DNA of 51,958 nucleotides from Limosilactobacillus vaginalis DSM 5837 = ATCC 49540 (GCF_000159435.1 NZ_GG693414.1:66234-118191), one strand, 5' to 3'. Counted from the stretch's first letter, positions 1 to 9,167 are shown. Notes: generated from the letters alone by a model not told the origin. Translations and numbers: made by a program.

Positions 1-347
1 GGGTTGTTCAATGATCGCTCAACCCGTTTTAATGAAAGAAGACTCCCTGTTTTTGCGTCAGCAATAAATTGATAATCAACTGGCTGATCATCTTCTAAAC
101 GGGTAACACCGCCTTCGTAGGCTTCGGTTTTAACTGCGAAACGTTGATAGGGGATCCGCCGTTGGTTAATCCAACTACCGGTAACTTCTCCCTCACGCTT
201 GAAATCATCGCGAATCATTTTGAGAATTTGGTCAGCTGAAATTCGTCGTTGACCAAACAACTTTCCAGCAAGGAACCCAACCACCCCAGATGCACCGAGT
301 GTTACTGGTAATAACCAAGGATTGAGTGAATTATTAGAATCATTCAT
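1..347 (-). CDS. Small membrane-anchored protein (partial, C-terminus outside window)
   Basis: Reverse-strand reading frame starting with ATG at 347 and open to the window edge, so about 115 residues are visible. An AGGAAG ribosome binding site lies just upstream of the start. The product begins with a short polar stretch and one hydrophobic segment (about residues 11-31, with a GxxGFLAGKLFG pattern), followed by a soluble part with a DQILKMIRDDFK helix and a region rich in TGS and DADxxTG-type turns. This resembles the predicted small secreted proteins found beside ytpP in lactobacilli (COG5584/PepSY-like), but the family assignment is from memory. It is divergent from ytpP across a 140-base gap that holds a 20-bp palindrome. 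Function unknown. Confidence 0.7.
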   Translation of the reverse strand, partial: MNDSNNSLNPWLLPVTLGASGVVGFLAGKLFGQRRISADQILKMIRDDFKREGEVTGSWINQRRIPYQRFAVKTEAYEGGVTRLEDDQPVDYQFIADAKTGSLLSLKRVERSLNN

Positions 348-387
348 TTAATTAATTGCTTCCTTTGTCAGTTAGTATCAAAATTAA

Positions 388-407
388 TAATGTTAATTTT
401 AACATTA
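388..407. promoter_or_regulatory. 20-bp palindrome in the divergent intergenic region
   Basis: Two perfect 9-base arms (TAATGTTAA and TTAACATTA) are separated by TT. It lies between the start of the leftward small membrane protein and the ytpP promoter region. The symmetry and divergent location suit a repressor operator. The high A+T content means chance cannot be excluded. Confidence 0.4.
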
Positions 408-452
408 ACGGATAGAAAAAGCTAATTAAGAGCTAATGTGATAGCATAATGA

Positions 453-458
453 TATAAT
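453..458 (+). promoter_or_regulatory. Candidate -10 box for ytpP
   Basis: A perfect TATAAT stands 29 bases before the ATG of the thioredoxin-like gene, followed by a GGAGG ribosome binding site at 476-480. No convincing -35 hexamer is found at 16-18 bases upstream, so this may be a weak or activator-dependent promoter. Confidence 0.45.
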
Positions 459-487
459 TATTTCAGATTTATCATGGAGGTAAAAAC

Positions 488-808
488 ATGGAAAAATTAC
501 CGCAAATGCAAGAAGATCAGTTATTAGAAAAGATTAGTAAGGGGAAATACGTCCTATTTTTTGATGCTGGGTGGTGTCCCGACTGTCATTTTATTAAGCC
601 GGCAATGCCAGAGATTGAAAAAGATTTTCCAGAATACACCTTCATTGAGGTCGATCGTGATGAGAACATTGACCTTGCTGCTGAATTAAATATTTTTGGT
701 ATTCCTAGCTTTGTTGTTTACAGTGATGGCAAAGAAATTGGTCGCTTTGTGAACAAAGATCGAAAAACTAAGCAACAAGTAGAAGATTTTTTAAATGATT
801 TGAAGTAA
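488..808 (+). CDS. ytpP: Thioredoxin-like protein YtpP
   Basis: A 106-residue single-domain thioredoxin fold protein. The redox motif WCPDC has cysteines at residues 30 and 33, and the conserved cis-proline occurs in FGIPSF (Pro73). It lacks a signal peptide, so it should act in the cytoplasm as a thiol-disulfide oxidoreductase. The active site is CPDC rather than the CGPC of TrxA, as in the YtpP/YbbN-like group. It is followed by ytpR after 89 bases, the same neighbour pair as in Bacillus, but a hairpin separates the two genes. The start is supported by GGAGG seven bases upstream. The physiological substrate is not known from sequence. Confidence 0.9.
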   Translation: MEKLPQMQEDQLLEKISKGKYVLFFDAGWCPDCHFIKPAMPEIEKDFPEYTFIEVDRDENIDLAAELNIFGIPSFVVYSDGKEIGRFVNKDRKTKQQVEDFLNDLK

Positions 809-827
809 AATGGTAAACGGTAAAAAG

Positions 828-869
828 AATGAAGGGGTCGGTGAATTGTTAATCACGATTCCCTTCATT
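828..869 (+). terminator. Hairpin between ytpP and ytpR (possible attenuator)
   Basis: Nine-base arms AATGAAGGG (828-836) and CCCTTCATT (861-869) enclose a second short stem (GGTGA/TCAC) and are followed by GTTATTTT. This looks like an intrinsic terminator or partial terminator, and ytpR begins only 29 bases later. It could lower ytpR expression relative to ytpP or protect the ytpP mRNA 3' end. Confidence 0.5.
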
Positions 870-897
870 GTTATTTTGATGGAGAAAGGAAAATCTG

Positions 898-1548
898 ATG
901 TTAATTTCTAGTTATAACCCTCAAGAGATGGGTGATGTTTTAGTTGTTATTACTGGCCCTGATGTAGCTGACCAGATTGTAAATTCTAAGGGCAACGTTA
1001 CACAAATTACTGCTGCTAAAGATGGAAGCCTTCTTGGCTATAACTTCTTTAATGCGAGTGAAGTGTTGCCAGAGTTGAAGAGTGAACGGGGACAAGTATT
1101 TTTAAGCGATGAACAGGTTGCTAAGTTAAATAAGGTATTGACTCAAGCAGGTTTTACTGATGAATTAACGGCTGACCATACACCTAAGTTTGTTGTTGGT
1201 TATGTTGAAAAAATTGAGGATCATCCTAAGTCAGATCACCTTAAAATTACCCAAACACGAGTAGAAGACGGCAAGACTGTTCAAATTGTTTGTGGATCCC
1301 CTAACGTTAAAGAGCATATTAAAGTTGTTGCAGCACGTCCTGGTGCAATGATGCCGAGCGGTAAAATTATCTGGCCTGGTGAATTAATGGGAGTCAAAAG
1401 TGAAGGGATGCTTTGCGGTTTTCGCGAGCTTCGTTTAAAAAATGCTCCTGATAAGAAAGGGCTATGGATAATTCCTGATGATTGGCAGGAAACTGGTGAG
1501 GCAGTTGACTTTGAACGGGCCAATACTTACTTCCCAGCCCAAAACTAG
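898..1548 (+). CDS. ytpR: YtpR-family tRNA-binding domain protein
   Basis: A 216-residue protein with an N-terminal DUF4479-type domain (about 1-95) and a C-terminal EMAP/tRNA-binding OB-fold domain (about 98-205). The latter shows the typical pattern VGYVEKIEDHPKSDHL, IVCGSPNV and GEMLCGFREL-like segments (VKSEGMLCGFREL). The same OB domain occurs at the N-terminus of PheT, and the downstream PheT in this window carries parallel motifs. YtpR proteins are stand-alone forms presumed to bind tRNA or structured RNA; no catalytic activity is known. A GAGAAAGGA ribosome binding site precedes the ATG. It probably follows ytpP and precedes murC in one transcription unit. Confidence 0.9.
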   Translation: MLISSYNPQEMGDVLVVITGPDVADQIVNSKGNVTQITAAKDGSLLGYNFFNASEVLPELKSERGQVFLSDEQVAKLNKVLTQAGFTDELTADHTPKFVVGYVEKIEDHPKSDHLKITQTRVEDGKTVQIVCGSPNVKEHIKVVAARPGAMMPSGKIIWPGELMGVKSEGMLCGFRELRLKNAPDKKGLWIIPDDWQETGEAVDFERANTYFPAQN

Positions 1549-1588
1549 ACTGCTAATTTGACAATTATTTGTGAAAGGAACCAGACTG

Positions 1589-2896
1589 ATGGATAAGAAA
1601 ACTTACTATTTTATTGGAATTAAAGGAACAGGGATGGCATCACTCGCCCGAATTCTTCATGATAAGGGAAATGAGGTTTTAGGTTCAGACATCGAAAAAG
1701 AAACCTTTACTCAGGGACCATTATTGAAGAATGGTATTAAGATTTTACCGTTTGATCCGGCCAACTTGAAGCCGGGGATGATTGTTATTCAAGGAAATGC
1801 TTTTGGTGAAGATCATCCAGAAGTAAAGAAGGCTCATGAGCTTGGCTTAACGGTTATGAGCTACCCTGAAGCGGTAGAAAACGAAGTCGCTAGCCATACC
1901 AGTATTGGGATTGCTGGTGCGCACGGTAAGACCAGTACAACAGCCCTCTTGGCTCATGTTCTTGACGGTGTTGAACCTACTAGCTACTTAATAGGTGATG
2001 GTGTTGGTAAGGGAAATGCTAAGGACCGCTTCTTTGTATTTGAAGCGGATGAATACCGTGACCACTTCTTAGCATATCATCCTGACTATGCCATCATGAC
2101 GAATATTGATTTTGATCACCCTGACTTTTTTAAGGATATTGATGATGTTCGCAATTCCTTTGAAACGTACGGAAAGCAAGTTAAAAAAGCGATCTTTGCT
2201 TGGGGTGATGATGAGAATCTTCGGAAGCTCGATGTTGATGTTCCTGTATACTACTACGGAACAAATGACAAGGACGATTTCCGTGCAGAAAATATTCAAC
2301 GAACACCAGCTGGTTCGACCTATGATGCTTACTTTAAAGACCAAAAATTAGGAACGTTTACCATTCATCTTTATGGTGAACATAGCGTTCTTAACAGCTT
2401 AGCAGTAATTGCCGTTGCTTACATGGAACATGTCGATATGGCTGATATTAAACGTGAATTGGCAAACTTTACTGGTGTTAAGCGGCGGTTTAGCGAGACC
2501 GACATTGCCGACGAAACATTGATTGATGACTATGCTCACCACCCAAGCGAAATTAAGGCAACCATTGATGCAGCTCGGCAAAAGTATCCGGATCGCCAAG
2601 TGATCGCTGTTTTCCAACCACATACTTACTCACGTTTAGCAGCTTATATTGATGGCTTTGCAGAATCATTAAGAAAGGCAGATAAGGTTTTTGTTACGCC
2701 AATCTTTGGTTCTATTCGTGAGCAAGCTGGCCATGTTTCAAGTGAAGACCTTGAAGCAAAGATTCCTGATAGTGAAGGAATTGATATGGATACGATGACT
2801 AAACTCCTTCATTATCATGATGCTGTGATTGTCTTCATGGGTGCCGGAGATATTGAAAAATATGAAGATAAGTATAAAGAGCTACTGAACAAGTAG
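1589..2896 (+). CDS. murC: UDP-N-acetylmuramate--L-alanine ligase (MurC)
   Basis: Catalyses ATP-dependent addition of L-alanine to UDP-MurNAc, the first amino acid of the peptidoglycan stem peptide, in the cytoplasm. The 435-residue protein has the N-terminal nucleotide-sugar binding motif GIKGTGM (residues 10-16), the Mur ligase P-loop GAHGKTSTT (110-118), a central DFDHPDFF segment and a C-terminal [10 protein letters not shown] region with the Mur ligase DDYAHHP signature. I choose ATG 1589 over the in-frame GTG 1571 because GAAAGGA at 1573-1579 gives normal spacing to 1589. It lies 40 bases behind ytpR, an arrangement known in lactobacilli. Confidence 0.95.
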   Translation: MDKKTYYFIGIKGTGMASLARILHDKGNEVLGSDIEKETFTQGPLLKNGIKILPFDPANLKPGMIVIQGNAFGEDHPEVKKAHELGLTVMSYPEAVENEVASHTSIGIAGAHGKTSTTALLAHVLDGVEPTSYLIGDGVGKGNAKDRFFVFEADEYRDHFLAYHPDYAIMTNIDFDHPDFFKDIDDVRNSFETYGKQVKKAIFAWGDDENLRKLDVDVPVYYYGTNDKDDFRAENIQRTPAGSTYDAYFKDQKLGTFTIHLYGEHSVLNSLAVIAVAYMEHVDMADIKRELANFTGVKRRFSETDIADETLIDDYAHHPSEIKATIDAARQKYPDRQVIAVFQPHTYSRLAAYIDGFAESLRKADKVFVTPIFGSIREQAGHVSSEDLEAKIPDSEGIDMDTMTKLLHYHDAVIVFMGAGDIEKYEDKYKELLNK

Positions 2897-2976
2897 TTGG
2901 AAAGTTGAAGACTGCTATTAGATTTGTTATTATTTTGTAAAGGTCAGAGAAAGTCAAATTAAAAGGAATGATATAA

Positions 2977-3690
2977 ATGAATAACTTTTCTGAACAACCG
3001 GATCGCCGGATTGTTACCGATTCTGCTGGATTGAATCGGTTCTTGACGCGGATGTACGGTAACATGGTGGTTGCAATTTTGGTTTCTGCATTCTCCGCCT
3101 ATTTAACGATGAACACATTTCGTCGTGAAGTTTTCGGTTACTTTGGCGCCCATCCAGCAATGATCTGGCTTATCTTACTGTTGCCAATTGCCTTATCAAT
3201 GGGAATTAGTTTCAGTGCTACCAGAAATCCTGTTGGTGCTTTTGTAATGCTGATGCTGATATCAATCATTTATGGTGTTGAGTTTGCATTGATTGCCGGT
3301 GTTTATACTGGTGCAAGCATTGCTTCAGCTTTTGTTTCATCATCAGTAATCTTTATTGTAATGGCAATTTACGGGACCGTAACTAAACGGGACTTAACTA
3401 AGTTTGGATCACATGCAATGGCAGCACTAATTGCTTTGATCATTGCTTACATTATTAACATGTTCCTGCAAAGTCCTGCGATTGCTTACATTTTCTCTTT
3501 CATCGCAGTAATTATTTTTACAGTGTTAACTGGCTGGGATGCACAGAAAATGAAGCAGATTTATGTTAATCATGGTGATCAAGTTTCAGTGACTGGATTA
3601 GCAGTTTTAGGTGCACTTCAATTGTACTTAGACTTTGTTAACCTCTTCATTTCACTTCTTCAAATTTTCGGAATGAGTGATCGAAATTAA
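2977..3690 (+). CDS. Bax inhibitor-1 family membrane protein
   Basis: A 237-residue integral membrane protein with seven predicted hydrophobic segments and a short hydrophilic N-terminus, characteristic of the BI-1/YbhL/YetJ (UPF0005) family. The C-terminal signature region with GWDAQKMKQIY and GALQLYLDFVNLFISLL is clear; the aspartates there correspond to the di-aspartyl pH sensor described for YetJ, a calcium leak channel. A transport role here is inference from family. The gene stands alone behind murC and ends in a strong terminator shared with the convergent DUF1275 gene. Confidence 0.88.
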   Translation: MNNFSEQPDRRIVTDSAGLNRFLTRMYGNMVVAILVSAFSAYLTMNTFRREVFGYFGAHPAMIWLILLLPIALSMGISFSATRNPVGAFVMLMLISIIYGVEFALIAGVYTGASIASAFVSSSVIFIVMAIYGTVTKRDLTKFGSHAMAALIALIIAYIINMFLQSPAIAYIFSFIAVIIFTVLTGWDAQKMKQIYVNHGDQVSVTGLAVLGALQLYLDFVNLFISLLQIFGMSDRN

Positions 3691-3692
3691 GC

Positions 3693-3745
3693 AAAAGGAA
3701 GTCAGGAAAAAGCAATTTGCTTTTTCCTGACTTCCTTTTTTAGTA
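3693..3745. terminator. Bidirectional intrinsic terminator
   Basis: A 23-base perfect inverted repeat (3693-3715 and 3717-3739) with a one-base centre, A-rich at the left end and T-rich at the right end. It can end transcription of both the BI-1 gene (+) and the DUF1275 gene (-), which converge here. Confidence 0.93.
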
Positions 3746-3751
3746 GTTATT

Positions 3752-4420
3752 TTAATTAGATTCATGGACTTTTTGATAATAATAAAATATATCAGTTAAA
3801 AGAATAATTGCGACTGCAACCCAAATCGTTTTCATCCGGGAAAACGGCTGAATGATTGCCGATGAAATTGCACCAAGGGTAAATGCTAAAACGACGATGA
3901 AGTAATTGACAGCAATTTTTAAGTCTTGTTGACGATGATGGTAGATGTATTCAGTACCGAAAACCACTGATTTTTTAATGTTACCGGTAGTAAAAACACT
4001 GCTATAACCGAGCCCCTCAATTTTACTGAAGGCGGTATTTAGTAAAGCAAGCCCAAAGGAAACCAGACCAACTGAAAGATATGTAGGAAAGTTTTCAGGC
4101 ATAGCGCCCACAAATCCGCCAATGATTAGGATTGGGAAAAGACAGAAGATTCGCCAGTATTTGATATGAGCCTGGAAGGTAATGGCAACGATAATACCAA
4201 GAACGTAGAGGATGATTGCGCCACACCGGTCAATAATTCCAATAACGTTATGATTAACTAATGCTGCGGCGAGAAACACGATATTTCCAGTTTGTGCTGC
4301 GGCAAGCGTATGACCACATTGAATATAGGTAAATGCATCGAGAAAGCCACCGCAAAAAGTCATGACGATGGCAAACAGCCGTGCTTCTTCGACGTGATGG
4401 GTATTAAGTAATTTGTTCAA
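3752..4420 (-). CDS. DUF1275 (YoaK-type) membrane protein
   Basis: A 222-residue protein with six hydrophobic segments. The N-terminal CGGFLDAFTYIQCGHTLAAAQTGN stretch, interrupted by the family's conserved Gly, Asp and TGN residues, identifies DUF1275 (YoaK). Members are uncharacterised inner membrane proteins, with some resemblance to SLC26-type or transporter scaffolds; no substrate can be named. It is transcribed divergently from polA across a 123-base gap and converges on the BI-1 gene. The start is preceded by an AAGGGATC site. Confidence 0.85.
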   Translation of the reverse strand: MNKLLNTHHVEEARLFAIVMTFCGGFLDAFTYIQCGHTLAAAQTGNIVFLAAALVNHNVIGIIDRCGAIILYVLGIIVAITFQAHIKYWRIFCLFPILIIGGFVGAMPENFPTYLSVGLVSFGLALLNTAFSKIEGLGYSSVFTTGNIKKSVVFGTEYIYHHRQQDLKIAVNYFIVVLAFTLGAISSAIIQPFSRMKTIWVAVAIILLTDIFYYYQKVHESN

Positions 4421-4503
4421 AAGATCCCTTCTTTAACTGATGATAAACCTCTAACGATCTCATTAAATTCGTGAACAGGAAACTAACGGAGCCTTCCAAT
4501 CTT

Positions 4504-4512
4504 TGGTACAAT
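4504..4512 (+). promoter_or_regulatory. Extended -10 promoter of the polA operon
   Basis: TGGTACAAT fits the extended -10 pattern TGnTATAAT. No good -35 is seen at the normal distance, as is usual for extended -10 promoters. It sits 31 bases before the polA ATG, with AGAAGGAG as the ribosome binding site between. Confidence 0.6.
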
Positions 4513-4543
4513 TATTAAGAATAAGAGAAGGAGCGGTAATTAA

Positions 4544-7204
4544 ATGGCAAAGCAACTATTATTAATTGATGGTAACAGCATTGTTTTTCGGGCATTTTTT
4601 GCGATGCACAACCAGATTGATAAGTTCACTAACAAAGATGGCTTACATACGGCAGCTATTTATGGCTTCAAATTGATGCTTGATCATGTTTTAGAAAACT
4701 TTCATCCGGATGCAGCATTAGTAGCTTTTGATGCTGGTAAGGTTACTTTTCGAACTAAAATGTACGGTGACTACAAGGGTGGTCGAAGCAAGACTCCCGA
4801 AGAATTAACCGAGCAACTTCCGTATGTTCGTGAACTAGTAAAAGATTCTGGACTACATAGTTATGAATTAAAGGGTTATGAAGCTGACGATATTATTGGA
4901 ACTCTTGCTAAAGAAGGCGATGCCGCTGGCTATGAGACATTGATTGTTACAGGTGATCGTGATTTAACTCAACTCGCCAGTGAGCACACTACGGTAGCAG
5001 TTACCCACAAGGGAGTTACCGACACTGAACATTATACGCCAGAACATGTTCAAGAAAAACTTGGGATCACACCGGCTCAAATTATCGATATGAAGGCCTT
5101 GATGGGTGATACCTCTGATAATTATCCTGGGGTTACTAAAATCGGGGAAAAGACTGCCATTAAGCTGGTAAAACAATTTGGCTCTGTCGAAGGTATTTAT
5201 GAAAATATTGATGAATTGAAAAAGAGCAAGATGAAGGAGCATCTAGTAGAAGAGGAGGAGATTGCCCGGCAATGCAAGACGTTAGCTACGATTCTGCGTG
5301 ATGCACCAATTGAAGTTAAGCTAGCCGATCTTGAATATCATGGCCCACAAACAGAAAAGTTAATTGATTTCTACCAGAAGATGGACTTTCAGTCATTCTT
5401 GAAGAAAATGGCTGTTTCGCCAGATGATCAGGAACCCGAAATTGCGCCGATTAAGTATACGGAATTAACTGCTGACAACCTGGATCTTATTGCTAAATTA
5501 GGTGATCGGGGAAGCTTTTATTTAGAGATGCCAGATCCTAACTACCATACCTCGCCATTTGCCGGCTTTGCTTTGGGTAATGATGAGCAATGGTTAGTAA
5601 GTCGTGATCCTGAGTTACTGAAGGCGCCTGAAGTCCAAAACTGGCTAACTAATTCTAAGATTAAAAAGGATGTTTTTAATGCTAAAGCGCAGATTGTTGG
5701 CTTAAATCGATTAGGAATTTCCCTTGACGGAATTGATTTTGATCTTCTTTTGGCATCCTATCTTTTAAATACCAATGATAATAGCAATGATCTGGGAAAA
5801 TTAGCTCATGAGCATGGGTATGACGATGTGCAAACGGATGAAGAGGTTTATGGAAAGGGAGCTAAGAGGACAATTCCTGATGACGATCAGCTATTCTTCC
5901 AGCACCTTGCCAATAAAGCACGGGCAATTGAGCAATTACGTCCCCAGCTATTTGAGCAGTTAGAAAAGAATGAACAGTTACCTCTTTATACCGATATTGA
6001 ATTACCATTAACTCATGTTTTAGCCAAAATGGAAATTACTGGTGTTCATGTTGACGCACAAACGTTAAAAAATATGGGGAGCAAGTTAACTGAACGGTTA
6101 ACGGAGATTGAGGAACAGATTTATCAAGAAGCTGGTGAAGAGTTTAATATTAATTCCACTAAACAGCTTGGTAAAATTCTCTTTGAAAAGCTAAAGTTGC
6201 CTGTTATTAAGAAAACGAAGACGGGGTATTCAACAGCTGTTGATGTTCTCGAAAAATTAGCCCCTCAGGCACCGATCGTTGAAAACATTCTTCAATATCG
6301 CCAGATCTCAAAGCTTCAATCGACGTATATTAAGGGGCTACTAAAGGTTATTCATTCGAGTGATCAAAAGATTCATACCCGTTACCTACAAACGTTAACT
6401 CAAACAGGACGCTTGTCATCGGTTGATCCTAATTTACAGAATATCCCAGTACGATTACCAGAAGGACGGCTTATTCGCCAGGCGTTTGTTCCGAGTCATG
6501 AGGGCTGGCAGATATTCTCTTCTGATTATTCACAGGTTGAATTGCGGGTTCTTGCTCATATTACAGGTGATCATAACCTTCAAGAAGATTTTAAGAACGG
6601 TGAAGATATTCATGCCAGCACGGCTCGTCGGATTTTCCATTTGAAACCGGACCAAGAAATCGACCGTAATATGCGTCGTCGGGCAAAAGCGGTTAATTTT
6701 GGAATTGTTTATGGAATTAGTGACTATGGGTTAGCCCAACGAATTCACGTTAGCCGAAGTCAAGCTCACGAATTTATTCAAAATTACTTTAAGGAATTTC
6801 CAAAGGTCAAAGATTATATCCATGACACGATCGAATTTGCACGGCAGAATGGTTATGTTGAAACGATAACTCATCGTCGCCGCTACTTGCCGGATATTAA
6901 CTCAAAGAGCTTTAGTCGGCGTTCATTTGCTGAACGAACTGCTATGAATACGCCAATTCAGGGAAGTGCAGCAGATATCATTAAAATTGCAATGATTAAG
7001 ATGCAGGATGAATTAGAAAAGCGTCAGTTAAAGGCTAAGATGCTTCTCCAAATTCATGACGAATTGGTTTTTGAAGCGCCAAAAGAAGAGATCCCAGTAT
7101 TGAGTAAACTGGTTCCTGATGTAATGGATTCAGCGGTTAAGCTGTCTGTTCCGTTAAAGGTCGATAGTAAATATGGCGACACGTGGTATGATTTGAAGAA
7201 ATAA
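4544..7204 (+). CDS. polA: DNA polymerase I
   Basis: 886 residues, normal for Firmicute Pol I. Domains: 5'-3' exonuclease (about 1-290, with DGNSIVFRAFFA, EADDIIGT, TGDRDLTQL and LMGDTSDNYPG), a central 3'-5' exonuclease-like domain (about 310-470) and the polymerase domain (about 490-886). Polymerase motif A is DYSQVELRVLAH (near 660), motif B RRRAKAVNFGIVYG (near 711) and motif C QIHDELVFE (near 837). The exonuclease-like domain has LEMP where proofreading enzymes have the DxE metal-binding pair, so proofreading is probably lost, as in Bacillus Pol I. It replaces RNA primers and fills repair gaps. It heads an operon with mutM, coaE, nrdR, dnaB and dnaI. Confidence 0.97.
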   Translation: MAKQLLLIDGNSIVFRAFFAMHNQIDKFTNKDGLHTAAIYGFKLMLDHVLENFHPDAALVAFDAGKVTFRTKMYGDYKGGRSKTPEELTEQLPYVRELVKDSGLHSYELKGYEADDIIGTLAKEGDAAGYETLIVTGDRDLTQLASEHTTVAVTHKGVTDTEHYTPEHVQEKLGITPAQIIDMKALMGDTSDNYPGVTKIGEKTAIKLVKQFGSVEGIYENIDELKKSKMKEHLVEEEEIARQCKTLATILRDAPIEVKLADLEYHGPQTEKLIDFYQKMDFQSFLKKMAVSPDDQEPEIAPIKYTELTADNLDLIAKLGDRGSFYLEMPDPNYHTSPFAGFALGNDEQWLVSRDPELLKAPEVQNWLTNSKIKKDVFNAKAQIVGLNRLGISLDGIDFDLLLASYLLNTNDNSNDLGKLAHEHGYDDVQTDEEVYGKGAKRTIPDDDQLFFQHLANKARAIEQLRPQLFEQLEKNEQLPLYTDIELPLTHVLAKMEITGVHVDAQTLKNMGSKLTERLTEIEEQIYQEAGEEFNINSTKQLGKILFEKLKLPVIKKTKTGYSTAVDVLEKLAPQAPIVENILQYRQISKLQSTYIKGLLKVIHSSDQKIHTRYLQTLTQTGRLSSVDPNLQNIPVRLPEGRLIRQAFVPSHEGWQIFSSDYSQVELRVLAHITGDHNLQEDFKNGEDIHASTARRIFHLKPDQEIDRNMRRRAKAVNFGIVYGISDYGLAQRIHVSRSQAHEFIQNYFKEFPKVKDYIHDTIEFARQNGYVETITHRRRYLPDINSKSFSRRSFAERTAMNTPIQGSAADIIKIAMIKMQDELEKRQLKAKMLLQIHDELVFEAPKEEIPVLSKLVPDVMDSAVKLSVPLKVDSKYGDTWYDLKK

Positions 7205-7222
7205 TTTGGGGAGGAAACTCAA

Positions 7223-8065
7223 ATGCCAGAATTACCAGAAGTTGAAACGGTTCGTCGTGGATTATTAAAGATCGCTGCAGGGCGGAAGATCAATGGGATT
7301 GATGTTCACTATGGTAAGACAATCACTAATGATGTTGAACAATTTCGGCAGTCGTTGATTGGTCAGACGATCGAAACTGTTGACCGTCGTGGCAAATACC
7401 TTCTTTTTCGTTTTAGCAATCACTTAACAATGGTTTCACATTTGCGAATGGAGGGCAGCTATTACACACAGCCAGTCGATGCTCCAATTGATAAGCATAC
7501 CCACGTTGTTTTTAAATTTACTGACGGCACAGAACTCTGCTATCGCGATACCCGAAAATTCGGCCGGATGACACTGGTAAAAACAGGGGATGAGATGACT
7601 GTTGGCGGGTTAAAGACAATTGGTCCCGAGCCGACTGCGGCTGATTTTAAGATTGATTATTTTAAGAGAATTTTGCAACGGAGCCGCGGGAAAATAAAGC
7701 CTTTTTTACTTAATCAGCGACACATTGCTGGTTTAGGAAATATTTATGTTGATGAAGTCCTTTGGATGAGCAAAATTAATCCTGAACAACCGGCTAATAC
7801 CCTTACTGATAAGCAGATTCAAACTCTGCATGACAACATTATTCAAGAATTATCAAGGGCAATTGAATACAAAGGGACAACTGTTCATACCTTTAAGAAT
7901 GCGTTTGGCGATGCTGGAGCATTTCAGGAGCAGTTAAACGCATATGGTCATGGTGGCGATCTCTGTCCGCGATGTGGTACCAAAATGGTGAAAATAAAAG
8001 TTAATCAACGGGGAACCACATTTTGTCCACATTGCCAACCGCTATTGGAGAGTGAAAATGACTAA
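7223..8065 (+). CDS. mutM: Formamidopyrimidine-DNA glycosylase (Fpg/MutM)
   Basis: Base-excision repair glycosylase and AP lyase removing oxidised purines such as 8-oxoguanine. The 280-residue protein starts PELPEVETVRRGL, so the catalytic Pro2 and Glu3 become available after Met removal. It carries the conserved lysine in RRGKYLLF and a helix-two-turn-helix (RHIAGLGNIYVDE). The C-terminal zinc finger is CPRC...CPHC. It follows polA by 18 bases and overlaps coaE by 8 bases, so translation is probably coupled. The mutM-coaE pair behind polA is the common Firmicute order. Confidence 0.96.
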   Translation: MPELPEVETVRRGLLKIAAGRKINGIDVHYGKTITNDVEQFRQSLIGQTIETVDRRGKYLLFRFSNHLTMVSHLRMEGSYYTQPVDAPIDKHTHVVFKFTDGTELCYRDTRKFGRMTLVKTGDEMTVGGLKTIGPEPTAADFKIDYFKRILQRSRGKIKPFLLNQRHIAGLGNIYVDEVLWMSKINPEQPANTLTDKQIQTLHDNIIQELSRAIEYKGTTVHTFKNAFGDAGAFQEQLNAYGHGGDLCPRCGTKMVKIKVNQRGTTFCPHCQPLLESEND

Positions 8066-8663
8066 GTTAATTGGACTAACCGGTGGAATTGCAACTGGTA
8101 AATCAACCGTTAGTACTTTGCTAAGGCTGAGCGGGTATCCGGTAATTGACGCGGATCAACTTGTTCGTCAGCTGCAAACGGCACATTCAAAAGGATTAGA
8201 ACGGTTGACAGCAGTGTTTGGTAGTGGAATTCTGAATGCTGACCAGACGTTAAATCGACAGGCACTGGGTTCCCTTGTCTTCAGTGATCAAACTAAACTA
8301 GCTAAGTTGAATATGGTAATGCAGCCACTGATTCGTGATGAGATTTGGCGACAGGTAAAGAACTACCAAAAGCAACAAATCCCGTATGTCATTTTAGATG
8401 CCCCGCTCCTGTTTGAGGAAAACTATGCTGATGAATGCGACCTGGTTGTAGTTGTTGCTACTGATCATCAAATTCAGGTTCAACGGCTGATGAAACGAAA
8501 TGGTTATTCGCAAGCTGAGGCAGAGCAGCGTATTGACTCTCAGATGCCATTAGCAGAGAAAAAACGATTGGCTGATATTGTAATTGATAATAACGGGAGT
8601 AAGGAAGAATTAAAGCGCCAAGTTGCTGGATTAATTGATCAGATGCATAATAATAGGTTATGA
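8058..8663 (+). CDS. coaE: Dephospho-CoA kinase
   Basis: Phosphorylates the 3'-OH of dephospho-CoA, the last step of coenzyme A synthesis. The P-loop GLTGGIATGKST is at residues 6-17, and the segments DADQLVRQ, DAPLLFEE and QRLMKRNGYS typical of the family follow. The start is taken at ATG 8058, with GGAG at 8047-8050, rather than the in-frame GTG at 8052, which is too close to the ribosome binding site. Length is then 201 residues. It overlaps the end of mutM by 8 bases. Confidence 0.95.
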   Translation: MTKLIGLTGGIATGKSTVSTLLRLSGYPVIDADQLVRQLQTAHSKGLERLTAVFGSGILNADQTLNRQALGSLVFSDQTKLAKLNMVMQPLIRDEIWRQVKNYQKQQIPYVILDAPLLFEENYADECDLVVVVATDHQIQVQRLMKRNGYSQAEAEQRIDSQMPLAEKKRLADIVIDNNGSKEELKRQVAGLIDQMHNNRL

Positions 8664-8705
8664 TAAAATGAAAACTATTTAATAGTAAGCAAGGAGGAAG
8701 GCCAG

Positions 8706-9167
8706 ATGCGTTGTCCACACTGTCATAAAAACGGTTCGCGTGTTGTTGATAGTCGGCCAAGTGAAGATGGCACTTTTATTAGACGACGTCGGGAATGCAT
8801 TCACTGTGGTTTCCGTTTTACCACTTTTGAACGGTATGAAGAAACTCCATTATTAGTGATAAAGAAAGACGGAACACGACAAGAATTTAGTCGTCAAAAG
8901 ATTTTAAACGGGATTGTTAGATCAGCGGAAAAACGTCCTGTTAGCATGGAACGGCTAACAAAAGTAACTGATAAAATTGAAAAAGAGGTTCGTAGCCTTG
9001 GCGAAAATGAGGTTTCCAGTCAGGTAATCGGTAAATTTGTCATGCAAGAATTAAAAGATGTTGACGAAATTGCCTACATTCGTTTTGCAAGTGTTTACCG
9101 TCAATTCAAGGATGTTGATGCGTTTATGAACGAGTTGGAATCCATGATGAAAAATAATAAGAAGTAA
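8706..9167 (+). CDS. nrdR: Transcriptional repressor NrdR
   Basis: Zinc-ribbon and ATP-cone repressor that senses ATP/dATP and controls ribonucleotide reductase genes. The 153-residue protein has zinc ligands Cys3, Cys6, Cys31 and Cys34, an arginine-rich segment (RRRREC) and an ATP-cone from about residue 49 ([17 protein letters not shown]). An AAGGAGG ribosome binding site precedes the ATG. nrdR next to dnaB/dnaI is a conserved Firmicute order that couples dNTP supply control to initiation genes. I saw no ribonucleotide reductase genes or obvious NrdR boxes in this window. Confidence 0.96.
   Translation: MRCPHCHKNGSRVVDSRPSEDGTFIRRRRECIHCGFRFTTFERYEETPLLVIKKDGTRQEFSRQKILNGIVRSAEKRPVSMERLTKVTDKIEKEVRSLGENEVSSQVIGKFVMQELKDVDEIAYIRFASVYRQFKDVDAFMNELESMMKNNKK

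Noticed and set aside
2069-2344. 91-codon reverse frame within murC
   Set aside because: Antisense to a conserved ligase, no start signal.
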